A DNA stretch of 44,628 nt. Source: Bacteroidia bacterium. GTDB lineage: Bacteria > Bacteroidota > Bacteroidia > NS11-12g > UBA955. This document shows, piece after piece, positions 25,557-34,014 of the stretch. The stretch spans positions 5,995-50,622 of the forward strand of contig JAOASJ010000066.1 of NCBI GenBank assembly GCA_030158725.1, written 5' to 3'. The notes beneath the pieces were generated by a model. It did not search any database and was not told the DNA's origin. It saw only the letters and a list, made by a program, of their open reading frames with translations. Each line of letters begins with the position of its first letter. Within the stretch, counting starts at the first letter, position 1. The translations under genes were made by a program, and so were the position numbers.

Positions 25557-26684
25557 ATGAATATAGGTATTGTTTGTTATCCAACATTTGGCGGTAGTGG
25601 TGTTGTTGCAACAGAGTTAGGAAAAGCACTAGCAGCTAAAAATTACAATGTCCATTTTATTAGCTATAGTCAGCCAGCTCGCTTAGATTTCTTTAATCCA
25701 AATGTGTTTTTTCATGAAGTTTCTATATATAAATATCCTTTGTTTGAATATGTGCCATATGAAACTATTTTAGCTAGTAAAATTGTAGATATAGTAAAGC
25801 AAAATAAGATTGACATACTTCATGTACATTATGCCATACCTCATGCAAGTGCAGCATTAATGGCTAAGAATATTTTGGAAGAGCAAGGTATTCATGTTCC
25901 AATTGTTACCACTTTACACGGTACAGACATTACTTTGGTTGGTAAAGATCCAACATTTGAACCAGTGGTTTCGTATTCAATAAATCATTCTGATGCGGTT
26001 ACAGCAGTATCAGAGAGTCTGAAGCGCGATACACTCAATAATTTCCATATTCAAAAAGATATACATGTAATTCCGAATTTTATTGATTTTTCTAGATTTA
26101 CAAAACAAAAGAAAGAACACTTTAAAAAGGCTATAGCACCTTTAAATGAAAAAATTTTAGTTCATACTTCTAACTTTAGAAAAGTTAAAAGGGTTGAAGA
26201 TGTGGTTAAGGTTTTTGCATTGATAGCGGATAAAATACCATCAAAATTATTACTCATAGGAGATGGACCAGAGCGAACCAACATTGAATTGCTTTGCAGA
26301 GAGACCGGTGTCTGTGATAGAATTACATTTTTGGGCAAGCAAGAACAAATAGAAGAAATTTTATCAGTATGTGATTTGTTTTTATTGCCTTCTGAAACTG
26401 AAAGTTTTGGATTGGCTGCATTAGAAGCAATGGCATGTGAGGTTCCGGTAATTAGTACAAATACTGGAGGTATTCCAGAAGTAAATATAGAAGGAATAAC
26501 TGGGTTTTTAAGTGATGTTGGAGATATAGAGTCTATGGCAAAAAATGCTTTGTATATTTTATCTGATGATTCCATACTAAAAACATTTAAAAGCAATGCG
26601 CTAAAACAAGCTCAATCTTTTCATATAGACAAGATTTTGCCAATGTATGAAGAAGTGTATAAAAATTTGATGAAACAGCCTTAA
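25557..26684 (+). CDS. bshA: N-acetyl-alpha-D-glucosaminyl L-malate synthase BshA
   Basis: A 375-residue GT4 glycosyltransferase that joins UDP-GlcNAc and L-malate, the first step of bacillithiol synthesis. The start ATG at 25557 gives the family N-terminus MNIGIVCYPTFGGSGVVATELG. HVHYAIPHASAA, TTLHGTDITLVG, FIDFSRF and the sugar-nucleotide site SETESFGLAALEAMACEVPVI are typical. The enzyme is cytoplasmic. bshB and bshC are not in the window. It is monocistronic, with its own promoter and a convergent gene downstream. Confidence 0.93.
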   Translation: MNIGIVCYPTFGGSGVVATELGKALAAKNYNVHFISYSQPARLDFFNPNVFFHEVSIYKYPLFEYVPYETILASKIVDIVKQNKIDILHVHYAIPHASAALMAKNILEEQGIHVPIVTTLHGTDITLVGKDPTFEPVVSYSINHSDAVTAVSESLKRDTLNNFHIQKDIHVIPNFIDFSRFTKQKKEHFKKAIAPLNEKILVHTSNFRKVKRVEDVVKVFALIADKIPSKLLLIGDGPERTNIELLCRETGVCDRITFLGKQEQIEEILSVCDLFLLPSETESFGLAALEAMACEVPVISTNTGGIPEVNIEGITGFLSDVGDIESMAKNALYILSDDSILKTFKSNALKQAQSFHIDKILPMYEEVYKNLMKQP

Positions 26685-26701
26685 ATGGCTTTAAAATAGC
26701 C

Positions 26702-26724
26702 TTAAACACACTGTTTAAAGTTTT
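26702..26724 (+). terminator. Weak intrinsic terminator after bshA
   Basis: TTAAACA (26702-26708), a 3-base loop and TGTTTAA (26712-26718), followed by AGTTTT. The stem is AT-rich and the T-run short, so it is only a possible terminator in the 38-base convergent gap. Confidence 0.35.
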
Positions 26725-27613
26725 ATTGGATATTACATACAAATGGCTTTAGTTTTTTATCTCCAACCCATTGTATTTTACAAATTATATCATCAACAAT
26801 AATAACATCGTTTTTACTAAGACTTTTAATTATAGATTTTAAATTTTCACTTAATAAATTACCTTTTAGAGAGTGCTTTTGAGCAATATTATTTTTAATT
26901 ATTGTAATACTAAACGATGTGATTTGATAGTTCAAATTAAATGGCAGCATTTTAATGTCTTTTAAAATATAGAGACTATCCGGAACAACTATATTTGGTT
27001 TGGATGAATTAAATTGTACTGTAGGAAGTTCAATTTCTAAAACCCTCAATTTATATCCCCCCATTTTTCTTGAAGTTCCATCTGGTAATTTAGCGCTGCA
27101 TAAAGCTGAAACACTTCTTACACCCGAATCAGGTTTGATGGTGTATTTTCCATTAATATTTGAAATTATCTTGGCGCCTTCTAAGGTTAATGTTGTTGAA
27201 TTTGGCGAAACCCCTGGTATTGAAACGTATAAAATCTGTTCAATGTTGGCATATAAAATATTCGAATTGGGTCCATCCCAATATACCATAGGCATCATTA
27301 CGAGGTAAGAATATGTTTGATGAATGGTTTCAACAAAAGTATTGTTTTTGTAGATGTCAGCAGTCGCATTTATTTTATAAATACCCACCCCGGAACTAAC
27401 TGTTTTGTATACGCAAGAGTCTAGTTTGCTGCCATTTACTTTATAAACAACCTTCTCTCCAGGGTTTATTGGGTTAACCGATAGATTAAAACTTGAACTT
27501 ATTCCTGATATAAATACCGCATCATCAGAGGTAATAGATAGCGTTTTACATTGACTAAAGACTACGTTTAAATAGCAAAAGAATAATATAAACAGAATAT
27601 TTTTTAGAAACAT
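26723..27613 (-). CDS. Secreted protein resembling the C-terminal half of GldM, without the membrane anchor
   Basis: A 296-residue protein with a signal peptide (residues 1-20). Residues 107-192 resemble the third domain of the T9SS motor protein GldM: MVYWDGPNSNILYANIEQ, VSIPGVSPN and AKLPDGTSRKMGGYKLRV. The remainder (193-296) looks like the fourth GldM domain, ending with VDDIICKIQWVGDKKLKPF. GldM itself is about 510 residues with an N-terminal inner-membrane helix and two further domains; these are missing or replaced by a short beta domain (21-105). gldK, gldL and gldN are not adjacent. It might bind GldK/GldN-like partners in the periplasm; this is inference. A TAATTTTG box ends 4 bases before the ATG. 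Confidence 0.7.
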   Translation of the reverse strand: MFLKNILFILFFCYLNVVFSQCKTLSITSDDAVFISGISSSFNLSVNPINPGEKVVYKVNGSKLDSCVYKTVSSGVGIYKINATADIYKNNTFVETIHQTYSYLVMMPMVYWDGPNSNILYANIEQILYVSIPGVSPNSTTLTLEGAKIISNINGKYTIKPDSGVRSVSALCSAKLPDGTSRKMGGYKLRVLEIELPTVQFNSSKPNIVVPDSLYILKDIKMLPFNLNYQITSFSITIIKNNIAQKHSLKGNLLSENLKSIIKSLSKNDVIIVDDIICKIQWVGDKKLKPFVCNIQ

Positions 27614-27617
27614 TCTT

Positions 27618-27625
27618 CAAAATTA
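27618..27625 (-). promoter_or_regulatory. -7 promoter box TAATTTTG for the GldM-like gene
   Basis: An exact TAnnTTTG match on the minus strand, 4 bases from the ATG at 27613; another predicted leaderless start. Confidence 0.6.
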
Positions 27626-27717
27626 GGGAATTAAATTTCTAAAAAGTTAGGGTTATTTTTATTTCAATTTGATACTTTAAAATATTAACTCTTATTTCGA
27701 AGATTAATAATTTAAAA

Positions 27718-30700
27718 ATGAAAAATTCTTTATTGTTACTAGTAGTGGTCAGTTGTTTTAAGATCAATGCACAAAAACAAGCAGCGCCGCAAACCTCAGC
27801 AAACAATGCATCAATTAATTATGAAACAGTTTTAAATGCTTTGACATTTAGAAGTATTGGACCAGCTGTAACATCTGGTAGAATTTCAGATATAATTGTT
27901 AATCCATTAGACAAATCTGAATGGTATTTGGCCGCGGCAAGCGGAGGTGTATGGAAAACCAATAATGCCGGCACTAGTTTTTCGGCAATTTTTGAATCGC
28001 AAGCTTCTTTTTCTATAGGTTGTTTAAAAATGGATCCTAAAAATCCACATGTAATATGGGTGGGTACAGGTGAAAATAACAACCAAAGAAGTGTGGCTTA
28101 TGGTGATGGAATATATAAATCTGAAGACGGTGGAAAGACTTGGAAAAATATGGGTTTGAAAAATAGCGAGCATATTGGAATGATTGCTATAGATCCAAAT
28201 AATACAAACATCATATATGTTGCGGCGTATGGACCATTGTGGAATTCTGGGGGTGAGAGAGGTATTTACAAGTCGATTGATGGAGGAACAACATGGAACA
28301 GAGTACTAAACGTTAGCGAGCATACAGGTTTTAATGAAGTTCATATTGATCCAAATAATCCCAATATTTTATATGCAAGTGCCCATCAAAGACAACGCCA
28401 TGAGTGGACTTATGTAGGTGGTGGACCTGAATCAGGATTGTATAAAAGTACAGATTTTGGAGTTACATGGAGTAAATTAGAAAATGGATTGCCAAAAGGT
28501 GATGTTGGTAGGATTTCAATTGCGGTTTCACCTGTAAAGAGTGACTATGTCTATGCTTTAATTGAGGCAAGCAATGGAAATCAAGGTCTTTATTTTTCTA
28601 GTGATAGAGGCGCAAGTTTTGAAAAAAGAAGTTCGTATTCAAGTGCTGGAAATTATTATGTAGAAATATTTGCTGACCCTGTGAATTCAGATAAAATCTA
28701 TTCTATGAATACTTGGGCAGAGGTAAGTAATGATGGGGGACGAACTTTTCAAGGAATAGGTGAAAACAACAAGCACGTAGACAATCATGCTATTTGGGTA
28801 GATAAAGATAACACAAACCACTTTTTATTGGGATGTGATGGAGGTTTATACGAGACTTGGGACAAAGCTGCAACATGGGATTTCAAATCTAATTTACCAA
28901 TCACACAATTTTACAGGGTTACGGTTGATAATGCTAAACCATTTTACAATATTTATGGAGGAACCCAAGACAACAATACTTTAGGTGGTCCTTCAAGAAC
29001 AATCAGTGCGAGTGGTATTCATAATTATGATTGGTTTGTCACAGTAGGAGGTGACGGTTTTAAAACTGTAGTTGATCCTAAAGATCCAAATATCGTATAC
29101 TCTCAATGGCAATATGGAGGTTTGGTTAGATTTAATAGAAAAACAGGAGAGGCATTTGACATAAAGCCCCAAGAAATAGGAAATGAGCCAGCTTTTCGCT
29201 TTAATTGGGATGCTCCAATTGTTTTGAGTTCTCATGACAATTCAACTTTATATTTTGCTGCACAAAAACTATTTAAAAGTACCGACAAGGGTAGTTCATG
29301 GAAGATTATTAGTCCTGATTTATCAAGAGGATTAGATAGAAACAATTTAACGGTGATGGGTAAAGTTTGGAGTATGGATGCGGTTGCAAAGAACCAATCA
29401 ACCAGTATTTATGGAAATATTACCGCTTTATCTGAATCGCCAATTAATTCAAAATTATTATTTGCTGGAACAGATGATGGCTTGATTCACATTACAACTG
29501 ACGGAGGGTCGAACTGGCTTAAAATTGATAATATTCCAGGAGTACCAAAACAAACCTTGGTTCAAAATATATATGCATCAAAGCACGATGAGAATGTTGC
29601 TTTTGTTGTTTTCAATAACCACAGAAATGGAGATTTTAAACCGTATATTTTTAAGACGATTGATAAAGGAAAAACATGGTTGCCAATTCAAAATAATTTA
29701 CCTGTAAGAGGTTCTGCACAATGCATCGCGGAAGATCATAAAAACAAAGATTTGTTATTTTTAGGAACAGATTTTGGTTTATTTTCAAGTATAGATGGTG
29801 GCAAAAACTGGGTAAGCTTTAAAGGAGGATTACCAACAATTTGTATTAAAGAAATTGCTATACAAGAGAGAGAGAATGATTTGGTTTTGGCAACTTTTGG
29901 AAGAGGCTTTTATGTTTTAGACGATTACACGCCGCTGCAAAACTATATGGTTCAAAAACAAGTTTTAGAAACTAATGCTGCAAGTATTTTCCCAATCAAG
30001 GAAGCATTGGTTTATGTACCATCTCAACCATTGGGACACAGAGGAAAATCTTTTCAAGGAGAGAGTTTTTATACTGCTAATAATCCCGCAATTGGAGCTG
30101 TAATTACGTATTCAATTAAGGATGAGTATAAAACAATTAAAGAGATTAGGAAAGCTAAGGAGGAAAAACAAATAAATGATTTTTATCCAAGTAAGGATAG
30201 CATTAGAAAAGAGGATTTGGAATCAGAATTTTATATACTAGCTGAAATTAATGATTCTTTGGGACAATCTGTTAAACAATATAAGTTACCAATAAGTAAA
30301 GGAGTAAATAGATTTATTTGGAATGGAAGATACGATAAAACAAGCCCAATTAGTTTCTATACTCCTGATCCAAACAACCCATATGAAAGTGATGATCAAG
30401 GTGCATTAGCTATACCTGGATTGTATACTGTTAGAATTAAGATTATGAAAGGTTATGATTTGATGTATACTTCAAAAGATCAATCTTTCAGGCTTACTAC
30501 ATTATTTGAAATGGGCAATTCTAATACTAAATTTAATTCTGATTTAGCCGAGCTTAGAAGGGTAATATTAGGCACGAATCAATATTGTGATGTTTTGGAA
30601 AACAAATTAAACTTCATTAAAGCAGGAATACCTTACATCAAAGACCTATCAATATTGAAAAAAATTAAAGAATTGGAAGAACTATTGACAAAAATAAGGT

Positions 30701-30975
30701 TCGAATTAAATGGTAATGGAACTTTAGCTTCACGTGAATTTGAAGTATTGCCGGGAATAATAGGATCAATAGAGGGCATAGTTGGAAATTTATGGTCAAC
30801 TAGTCAGGTTCCTTCAAAAACATATGAAGATAAATTAGATGACATAAAAAAGAAATTTACTCCAGTTTATGGAGAAGTAGTTAATCTTAAAGAAGGAATT
30901 GAATTATTAGAGGTATTGCTTGAGCAATTGAAATTCCCTGCAACTCCTGGCAGATTGCCAACTTGGAAAGGATAA
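27718..30975 (+). CDS. Secreted Asp-box/VPS10-like beta-propeller protein
   Basis: A 1085-residue secreted protein with signal peptide MKNSLLLLVVVSCFKINAQ. It opens with LTFRSIGPAVTSGRISDI, the usual start of the sortilin/VPS10-like or BNR-repeat glycosyl hydrolase family found in Bacteroidota. At least ten Asp-box motifs (S/TxDxGxxW) are spread through residues about 130-710, for example KSEDGGKTW, KSIDGGTTW, KSTDFGVTW, KSTDKGSSW, ITTDGGSNW and KTIDKGKTW, indicating two linked propellers. A C-terminal beta domain and a helical stretch (about 950-1080) follow; no T9SS sorting domain is seen. Called hydrolase in databases, but no catalytic residues can be assigned. It is monocistronic and ends at a strong terminator. 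Confidence 0.88.
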   Translation: MKNSLLLLVVVSCFKINAQKQAAPQTSANNASINYETVLNALTFRSIGPAVTSGRISDIIVNPLDKSEWYLAAASGGVWKTNNAGTSFSAIFESQASFSIGCLKMDPKNPHVIWVGTGENNNQRSVAYGDGIYKSEDGGKTWKNMGLKNSEHIGMIAIDPNNTNIIYVAAYGPLWNSGGERGIYKSIDGGTTWNRVLNVSEHTGFNEVHIDPNNPNILYASAHQRQRHEWTYVGGGPESGLYKSTDFGVTWSKLENGLPKGDVGRISIAVSPVKSDYVYALIEASNGNQGLYFSSDRGASFEKRSSYSSAGNYYVEIFADPVNSDKIYSMNTWAEVSNDGGRTFQGIGENNKHVDNHAIWVDKDNTNHFLLGCDGGLYETWDKAATWDFKSNLPITQFYRVTVDNAKPFYNIYGGTQDNNTLGGPSRTISASGIHNYDWFVTVGGDGFKTVVDPKDPNIVYSQWQYGGLVRFNRKTGEAFDIKPQEIGNEPAFRFNWDAPIVLSSHDNSTLYFAAQKLFKSTDKGSSWKIISPDLSRGLDRNNLTVMGKVWSMDAVAKNQSTSIYGNITALSESPINSKLLFAGTDDGLIHITTDGGSNWLKIDNIPGVPKQTLVQNIYASKHDENVAFVVFNNHRNGDFKPYIFKTIDKGKTWLPIQNNLPVRGSAQCIAEDHKNKDLLFLGTDFGLFSSIDGGKNWVSFKGGLPTICIKEIAIQERENDLVLATFGRGFYVLDDYTPLQNYMVQKQVLETNAASIFPIKEALVYVPSQPLGHRGKSFQGESFYTANNPAIGAVITYSIKDEYKTIKEIRKAKEEKQINDFYPSKDSIRKEDLESEFYILAEINDSLGQSVKQYKLPISKGVNRFIWNGRYDKTSPISFYTPDPNNPYESDDQGALAIPGLYTVRIKIMKGYDLMYTSKDQSFRLTTLFEMGNSNTKFNSDLAELRRVILGTNQYCDVLENKLNFIKAGIPYIKDLSILKKIKELEELLTKIRFELNGNGTLASREFEVLPGIIGSIEGIVGNLWSTSQVPSKTYEDKLDDIKKKFTPVYGEVVNLKEGIELLEVLLEQLKFPATPGRLPTWKG

Positions 30976-30980
30976 TAAAT

Positions 30981-31018
30981 AAAAAGCCTGCTTATATTCT
31001 AATAAGCAGGCTTTTTTT
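30981..31018. terminator. Strong bidirectional intrinsic terminator
   Basis: A 15-base perfect stem (30981-30995 with 31002-31016), 6-base loop ATTCTA, GC-rich core AGCCTGCTT, an A-run on the left and seven Ts on the right. It separates convergent genes ending at 30975 (plus) and 31021 (minus) and can serve both. Confidence 0.93.
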
Positions 31019-31020
31019 AA

Positions 31021-31455
31021 TTATAAACCTTCGAAATAATAGGTGTAGGTATCAGAACCACTTGAAGTTTTAAGCCAAAGTTCTTTACTTGCCAACCTTT
31101 GAATATTATAGATTGTTGGATTGTTTGAAATGGTAATTTTAACATCTTCATCATCATTTACAAATTCCCAATTACCATCTTTTACCGATTTGGTTGGAAA
31201 GCCAAATATAGAACCTTCTATAGTTTGGGTTAAAGTGCCGGAATTAAAAACAATATAAGTATAGGTACTTCCACTAATATCCTGTGTGGTGCCATTTTTT
31301 TCATATTTTGTTAAAGTCCAAGTATTTGTAAATCTATCTTTCCTGGTTTTTAATGAAACTACAGGGTCATCACTGCCTTTTTTACAAGATGTAGAGCCTA
31401 CAATAGTAATAAGCGCAATTGCCATTAATAAAATGGATTGGTGGATTTTTTTCAT
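31021..31455 (-). CDS. Lipocalin-like lipoprotein
   Basis: A 144-residue lipoprotein: signal MKKIHQSILLMAIALITIVGSTSC with lipobox Cys24, then KKGSDDP. The body begins FTNTWTLTKYEKNG and contains YTYIVFNSGTLTQ and GNWEFVNDDEDVKITI, the pattern of the Bacteroidota lipocalin-like (DUF4923-like) domain built on strands ending in W. Function unknown. The gene is transcribed toward the strong terminator. A GACTTTTG word at 31491-31498 on the minus strand is a one-mismatch -7 box, 35 bases upstream. Confidence 0.75.
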   Translation of the reverse strand: MKKIHQSILLMAIALITIVGSTSCKKGSDDPVVSLKTRKDRFTNTWTLTKYEKNGTTQDISGSTYTYIVFNSGTLTQTIEGSIFGFPTKSVKDGNWEFVNDDEDVKITISNNPTIYNIQRLASKELWLKTSSGSDTYTYYFEGL

Positions 31456-31571
31456 TTTGAATTTTTAATATGTGTTAAAGTTTAACAATGCAAAAGTCGT
31501 TTTAAGTCTAAGTTAAAGTGTTACAAATGAGAAAACTATATTTATATTAATGCCACATTAAATCAATTCTA

Positions 31572-31579
31572 TATTTTTG
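31572..31579 (+). promoter_or_regulatory. -7 promoter box TATTTTTG for the YARHG lipoprotein gene
   Basis: An exact TAnnTTTG match ending 7 bases before the ATG at 31587. Confidence 0.6.
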
Positions 31580-31586
31580 TATAATT

Positions 31587-32528
31587 ATGAAATTCATCTT
31601 TAGTATTTTCTTTAGTCTAATTCTATTTGCTTCTTGCCAAGAAGCCATAAAGAAGAAGCCAGTTCAAAAGGAAGAGCCGGCCGTTGTAAATACAAGTTAT
31701 TTGTATTCTATGGAACCCAGAAATGTTAGCAATAATCTAATTGTTAAAGATATTTCTGATCTTATAGGTTATTGGGTAGGAGACTTTGAGCCTGATGAAA
31801 ATGATAATTTAATCAAGGAGTTTATGGAAACGGATAAGTCGGCCTGGAAATTTTATAAAAAATTGAATCTTTCTATTGATTCAATCTCAGGTGATTCGGT
31901 TTTTGGGCACTCTGTTGTTTCAGGAACTAGAAGACCATTGAACGGCAATTATAAAAAAGAAGGTAATTCTTATGTCTTTTTGTTATTAGAACCTGGAGAT
32001 GATAAATTTGATGGTAAATTTCAATTTACGATCAATGAGAATGATAGTGAAATAGTTGGAACATGGAAGTCATTTGGAAAGATAAAAGTGTTTTCACGCA
32101 CATATAATTTGAGAAAAATATTGTTTAAGTATAATGCTAATAATGCATTAGAGAGTAGATACATTGATGGCAACAAAATGAAGGAAAACAAACTAAAGTA
32201 CGAAGATGAGGAATACATTGAAGAATCATATTTTTCTACAAGTGAATTGGTGTTTGATTATAATTCAAGTTTAAAAGAATTAAAAATTAAAGATGTTGAA
32301 AATCTTAGTAAAGCTGATATTTATATCTTGCGAAATTCTATATATGCCAGACATGGTTATTCCTTTAAAAGCATTCAATTATCTAATTATTTTCAAGAAC
32401 AAAGTTGGTATTATCCAGTAAAGTCTGATATCAAAAAAGAGCTAAGTGCATTGGAAAAAAAGAATATAAGTTTGCTTATGCGCTATGAAAAGAATGCTGA
32501 AGAATATTATGATGTATTCGGCCGATAA
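31587..32528 (+). CDS. Lipoprotein with C-terminal YARHG domain
   Basis: A 313-residue lipoprotein: signal peptide ending LFASC (Cys17), then a lysine-rich linker. The middle (residues 55-180) is a beta-rich unknown domain with repeated GYWVGDFEPDE and GTWKSFGKIKVFS strands. The last ~70 residues form a YARHG domain: LSKADIYILRNSIYARHGYSF, then the FQEQSWYYP block and KKNISLLMRYE. YARHG domains occur in extracellular or envelope proteins and their role is unclear. The DUF2306 gene follows after 5 to 17 bases, depending on its start. Confidence 0.83.
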   Translation: MKFIFSIFFSLILFASCQEAIKKKPVQKEEPAVVNTSYLYSMEPRNVSNNLIVKDISDLIGYWVGDFEPDENDNLIKEFMETDKSAWKFYKKLNLSIDSISGDSVFGHSVVSGTRRPLNGNYKKEGNSYVFLLLEPGDDKFDGKFQFTINENDSEIVGTWKSFGKIKVFSRTYNLRKILFKYNANNALESRYIDGNKMKENKLKYEDEEYIEESYFSTSELVFDYNSSLKELKIKDVENLSKADIYILRNSIYARHGYSFKSIQLSNYFQEQSWYYPVKSDIKKELSALEKKNISLLMRYEKNAEEYYDVFGR

Positions 32529-32545
32529 AAAGTTTGAGATTTAGT

Positions 32546-33184
32546 ATGGTTTTAACAATAAATAAAAGAGACGTTAAATGGGTTGTCTTTTATTTATGCT
32601 TGTTGTATTTCACCTATTTGATGGTGCTAATTACTTTACAATATGTTCCAATCAATTTTGATGTAGCTTTTCTCAGAATTAAACAGGAGCAAATTGTTTA
32701 TATGCATTATAAAATTGCATTTTTTTCTCATGTTTATAGTTCAATTTTCGTATTGTTGGCGGGCTTTACACAGTTTTCCGAACATCTAAGAAAACGCTGG
32801 CGAATAGTACATAGAGTTGGAGGATATCTATATCTATTTTTAATTTTAATAGTGGCAGCACCAAGTGGATTTATTATGGGAATTCATGCAAATGGGGGAT
32901 TGAGTTCTAAGATTGCTTTTTGTATTCTTTCTATTTTATGGTCTGTGTTTACATTTAAAGCATTTTTATCTGCCCTCAGGAGCGATTTTAAGGCTCATAG
33001 AGCCTTTATGTATAGAAGTTATGCCCTAACTCTTTCTGCAATTACTTTGAGGGCTTGGAAATGGCTTATTATAAATGTGTTTGAAACTGCACCAATAGAC
33101 ACCTATAAAATTGTTGCATGGTTGGGATGGGTTTTGAATTTACTTGTTATCGAATTGTATTTAAGGATTGATAGAAAAGGGTAA
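32546..33184 (+). CDS. DUF2306 membrane protein
   Basis: A 212-residue protein from the ATG at 32546; a TTG at 32534 would add four residues and is less likely. About six hydrophobic helices are present. The segment LRKRWRIVHRVGGYLYLFLIL, then APSGFIMGIHANGG and the later FKAHRAFMYRSYALTLSAITLRAW match DUF2306. The His residues at conserved helix positions suggest heme or metal binding, as proposed for related cytochrome b561-like folds; this is not proven. Probably co-transcribed with the YARHG lipoprotein. Confidence 0.78.
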   Translation: MVLTINKRDVKWVVFYLCLLYFTYLMVLITLQYVPINFDVAFLRIKQEQIVYMHYKIAFFSHVYSSIFVLLAGFTQFSEHLRKRWRIVHRVGGYLYLFLILIVAAPSGFIMGIHANGGLSSKIAFCILSILWSVFTFKAFLSALRSDFKAHRAFMYRSYALTLSAITLRAWKWLIINVFETAPIDTYKIVAWLGWVLNLLVIELYLRIDRKG

Positions 33185-33202
33185 TTTTATAAAAAACAGT
33201 AT

Positions 33203-33210
33203 TATTTTCG
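33203..33210 (+). promoter_or_regulatory. Probable -7 box TATTTTCG
   Basis: One mismatch to TAnnTTTG, ending 4 bases before the ATG at 33215, the same spacing as at pheS. Confidence 0.4.
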
Positions 33211-33214
33211 CACC

Positions 33215-34003
33215 ATGAGGCTACTAATATTCACTATTTTAAGTTTATTTTTAATTCAAGCAAATGCTCAACCGAGCGATAAAGAATTGGCTAAACATGC
33301 AGAGAAAGTTGCGAAAAGTAAAGACAAGTCAAAAAATCTAGTAAGTTTAGATACCTTATTTGCATCAGGTAAACCTTATTGTTTAATGATAGGTTCCAAA
33401 AAAATATTAGGTGGATATGGGGCATATAGTGTTCGACCTTTAGGAATGCCGGAGCATGAATCTATTTATTTAGAAATGGAATGTGAAGGTTCTGGCTCAA
33501 CAGCTATTTGGTATTGGAACATGATTTTTGTGGATCAAGGTCAAAAAATTAGATTTAGAAACGGTACTATGGATCTTGAAAATACTATCGTAGATTATAA
33601 TTTATTAAATGAAACTGGAATTAATATTTCAGGTATGAATAAATTAGTATTACTGAAAGGTGATAAACCAATGACTCAGCCTGCACCTGTGCAAAGCAAT
33701 CGTTTGGTGGATAGAAATAGAAACGGAATGATTCAAATATTCGGAAATAGCATTCAGCAATCTGGTGTTCAAATTGGCACGATAACAAAAGAAGTGAAAG
33801 CAGAAAGTGGAGGAGTAATTACGCATTATACCATAAATTTGCCAAGTGGTGAAGTTATAGCAACTGCTAAAAATTCAGGTGCAACTGACCATGTATGGCA
33901 GATTGTGATGGCTAAAGACAATACCAATAGTACCATAAGTTCATCACTTGGTAATGATGAAAAGGATATTGTTAAATATCTAGTTGAACAGCTTTACTTA
34001 TAA
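33215..34003 (+). CDS. Secreted protein of unknown function
   Basis: A 262-residue protein with a clear signal peptide (MRLLIFTILSLFLIQANAQ). A charged helix (KELAKHAEKVAKSKDKSKN) is followed by two beta-rich halves, about 45-150 and 165-262, joined by a Pro/Gln-rich linker (KPMTQPAPVQSN). I recognise no domain. The gene ends 11 bases before the convergent yifB stop, leaving no room for a separate terminator. A TATTTTCG box precedes it. Confidence 0.65.
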   Translation: MRLLIFTILSLFLIQANAQPSDKELAKHAEKVAKSKDKSKNLVSLDTLFASGKPYCLMIGSKKILGGYGAYSVRPLGMPEHESIYLEMECEGSGSTAIWYWNMIFVDQGQKIRFRNGTMDLENTIVDYNLLNETGINISGMNKLVLLKGDKPMTQPAPVQSNRLVDRNRNGMIQIFGNSIQQSGVQIGTITKEVKAESGGVITHYTINLPSGEVIATAKNSGATDHVWQIVMAKDNTNSTISSSLGNDEKDIVKYLVEQLYL

Positions 34004-34014
34004 GTAAAGATACA

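Noticed and set aside
30729-30738. TTCACGTGAA palindrome, possible fourth parS site in the Asp-box gene
   Set aside because: Only the central 10 bases match; the flanks (GC left, TT right) depart from the parS consensus at most outer positions and from the three clear sites.
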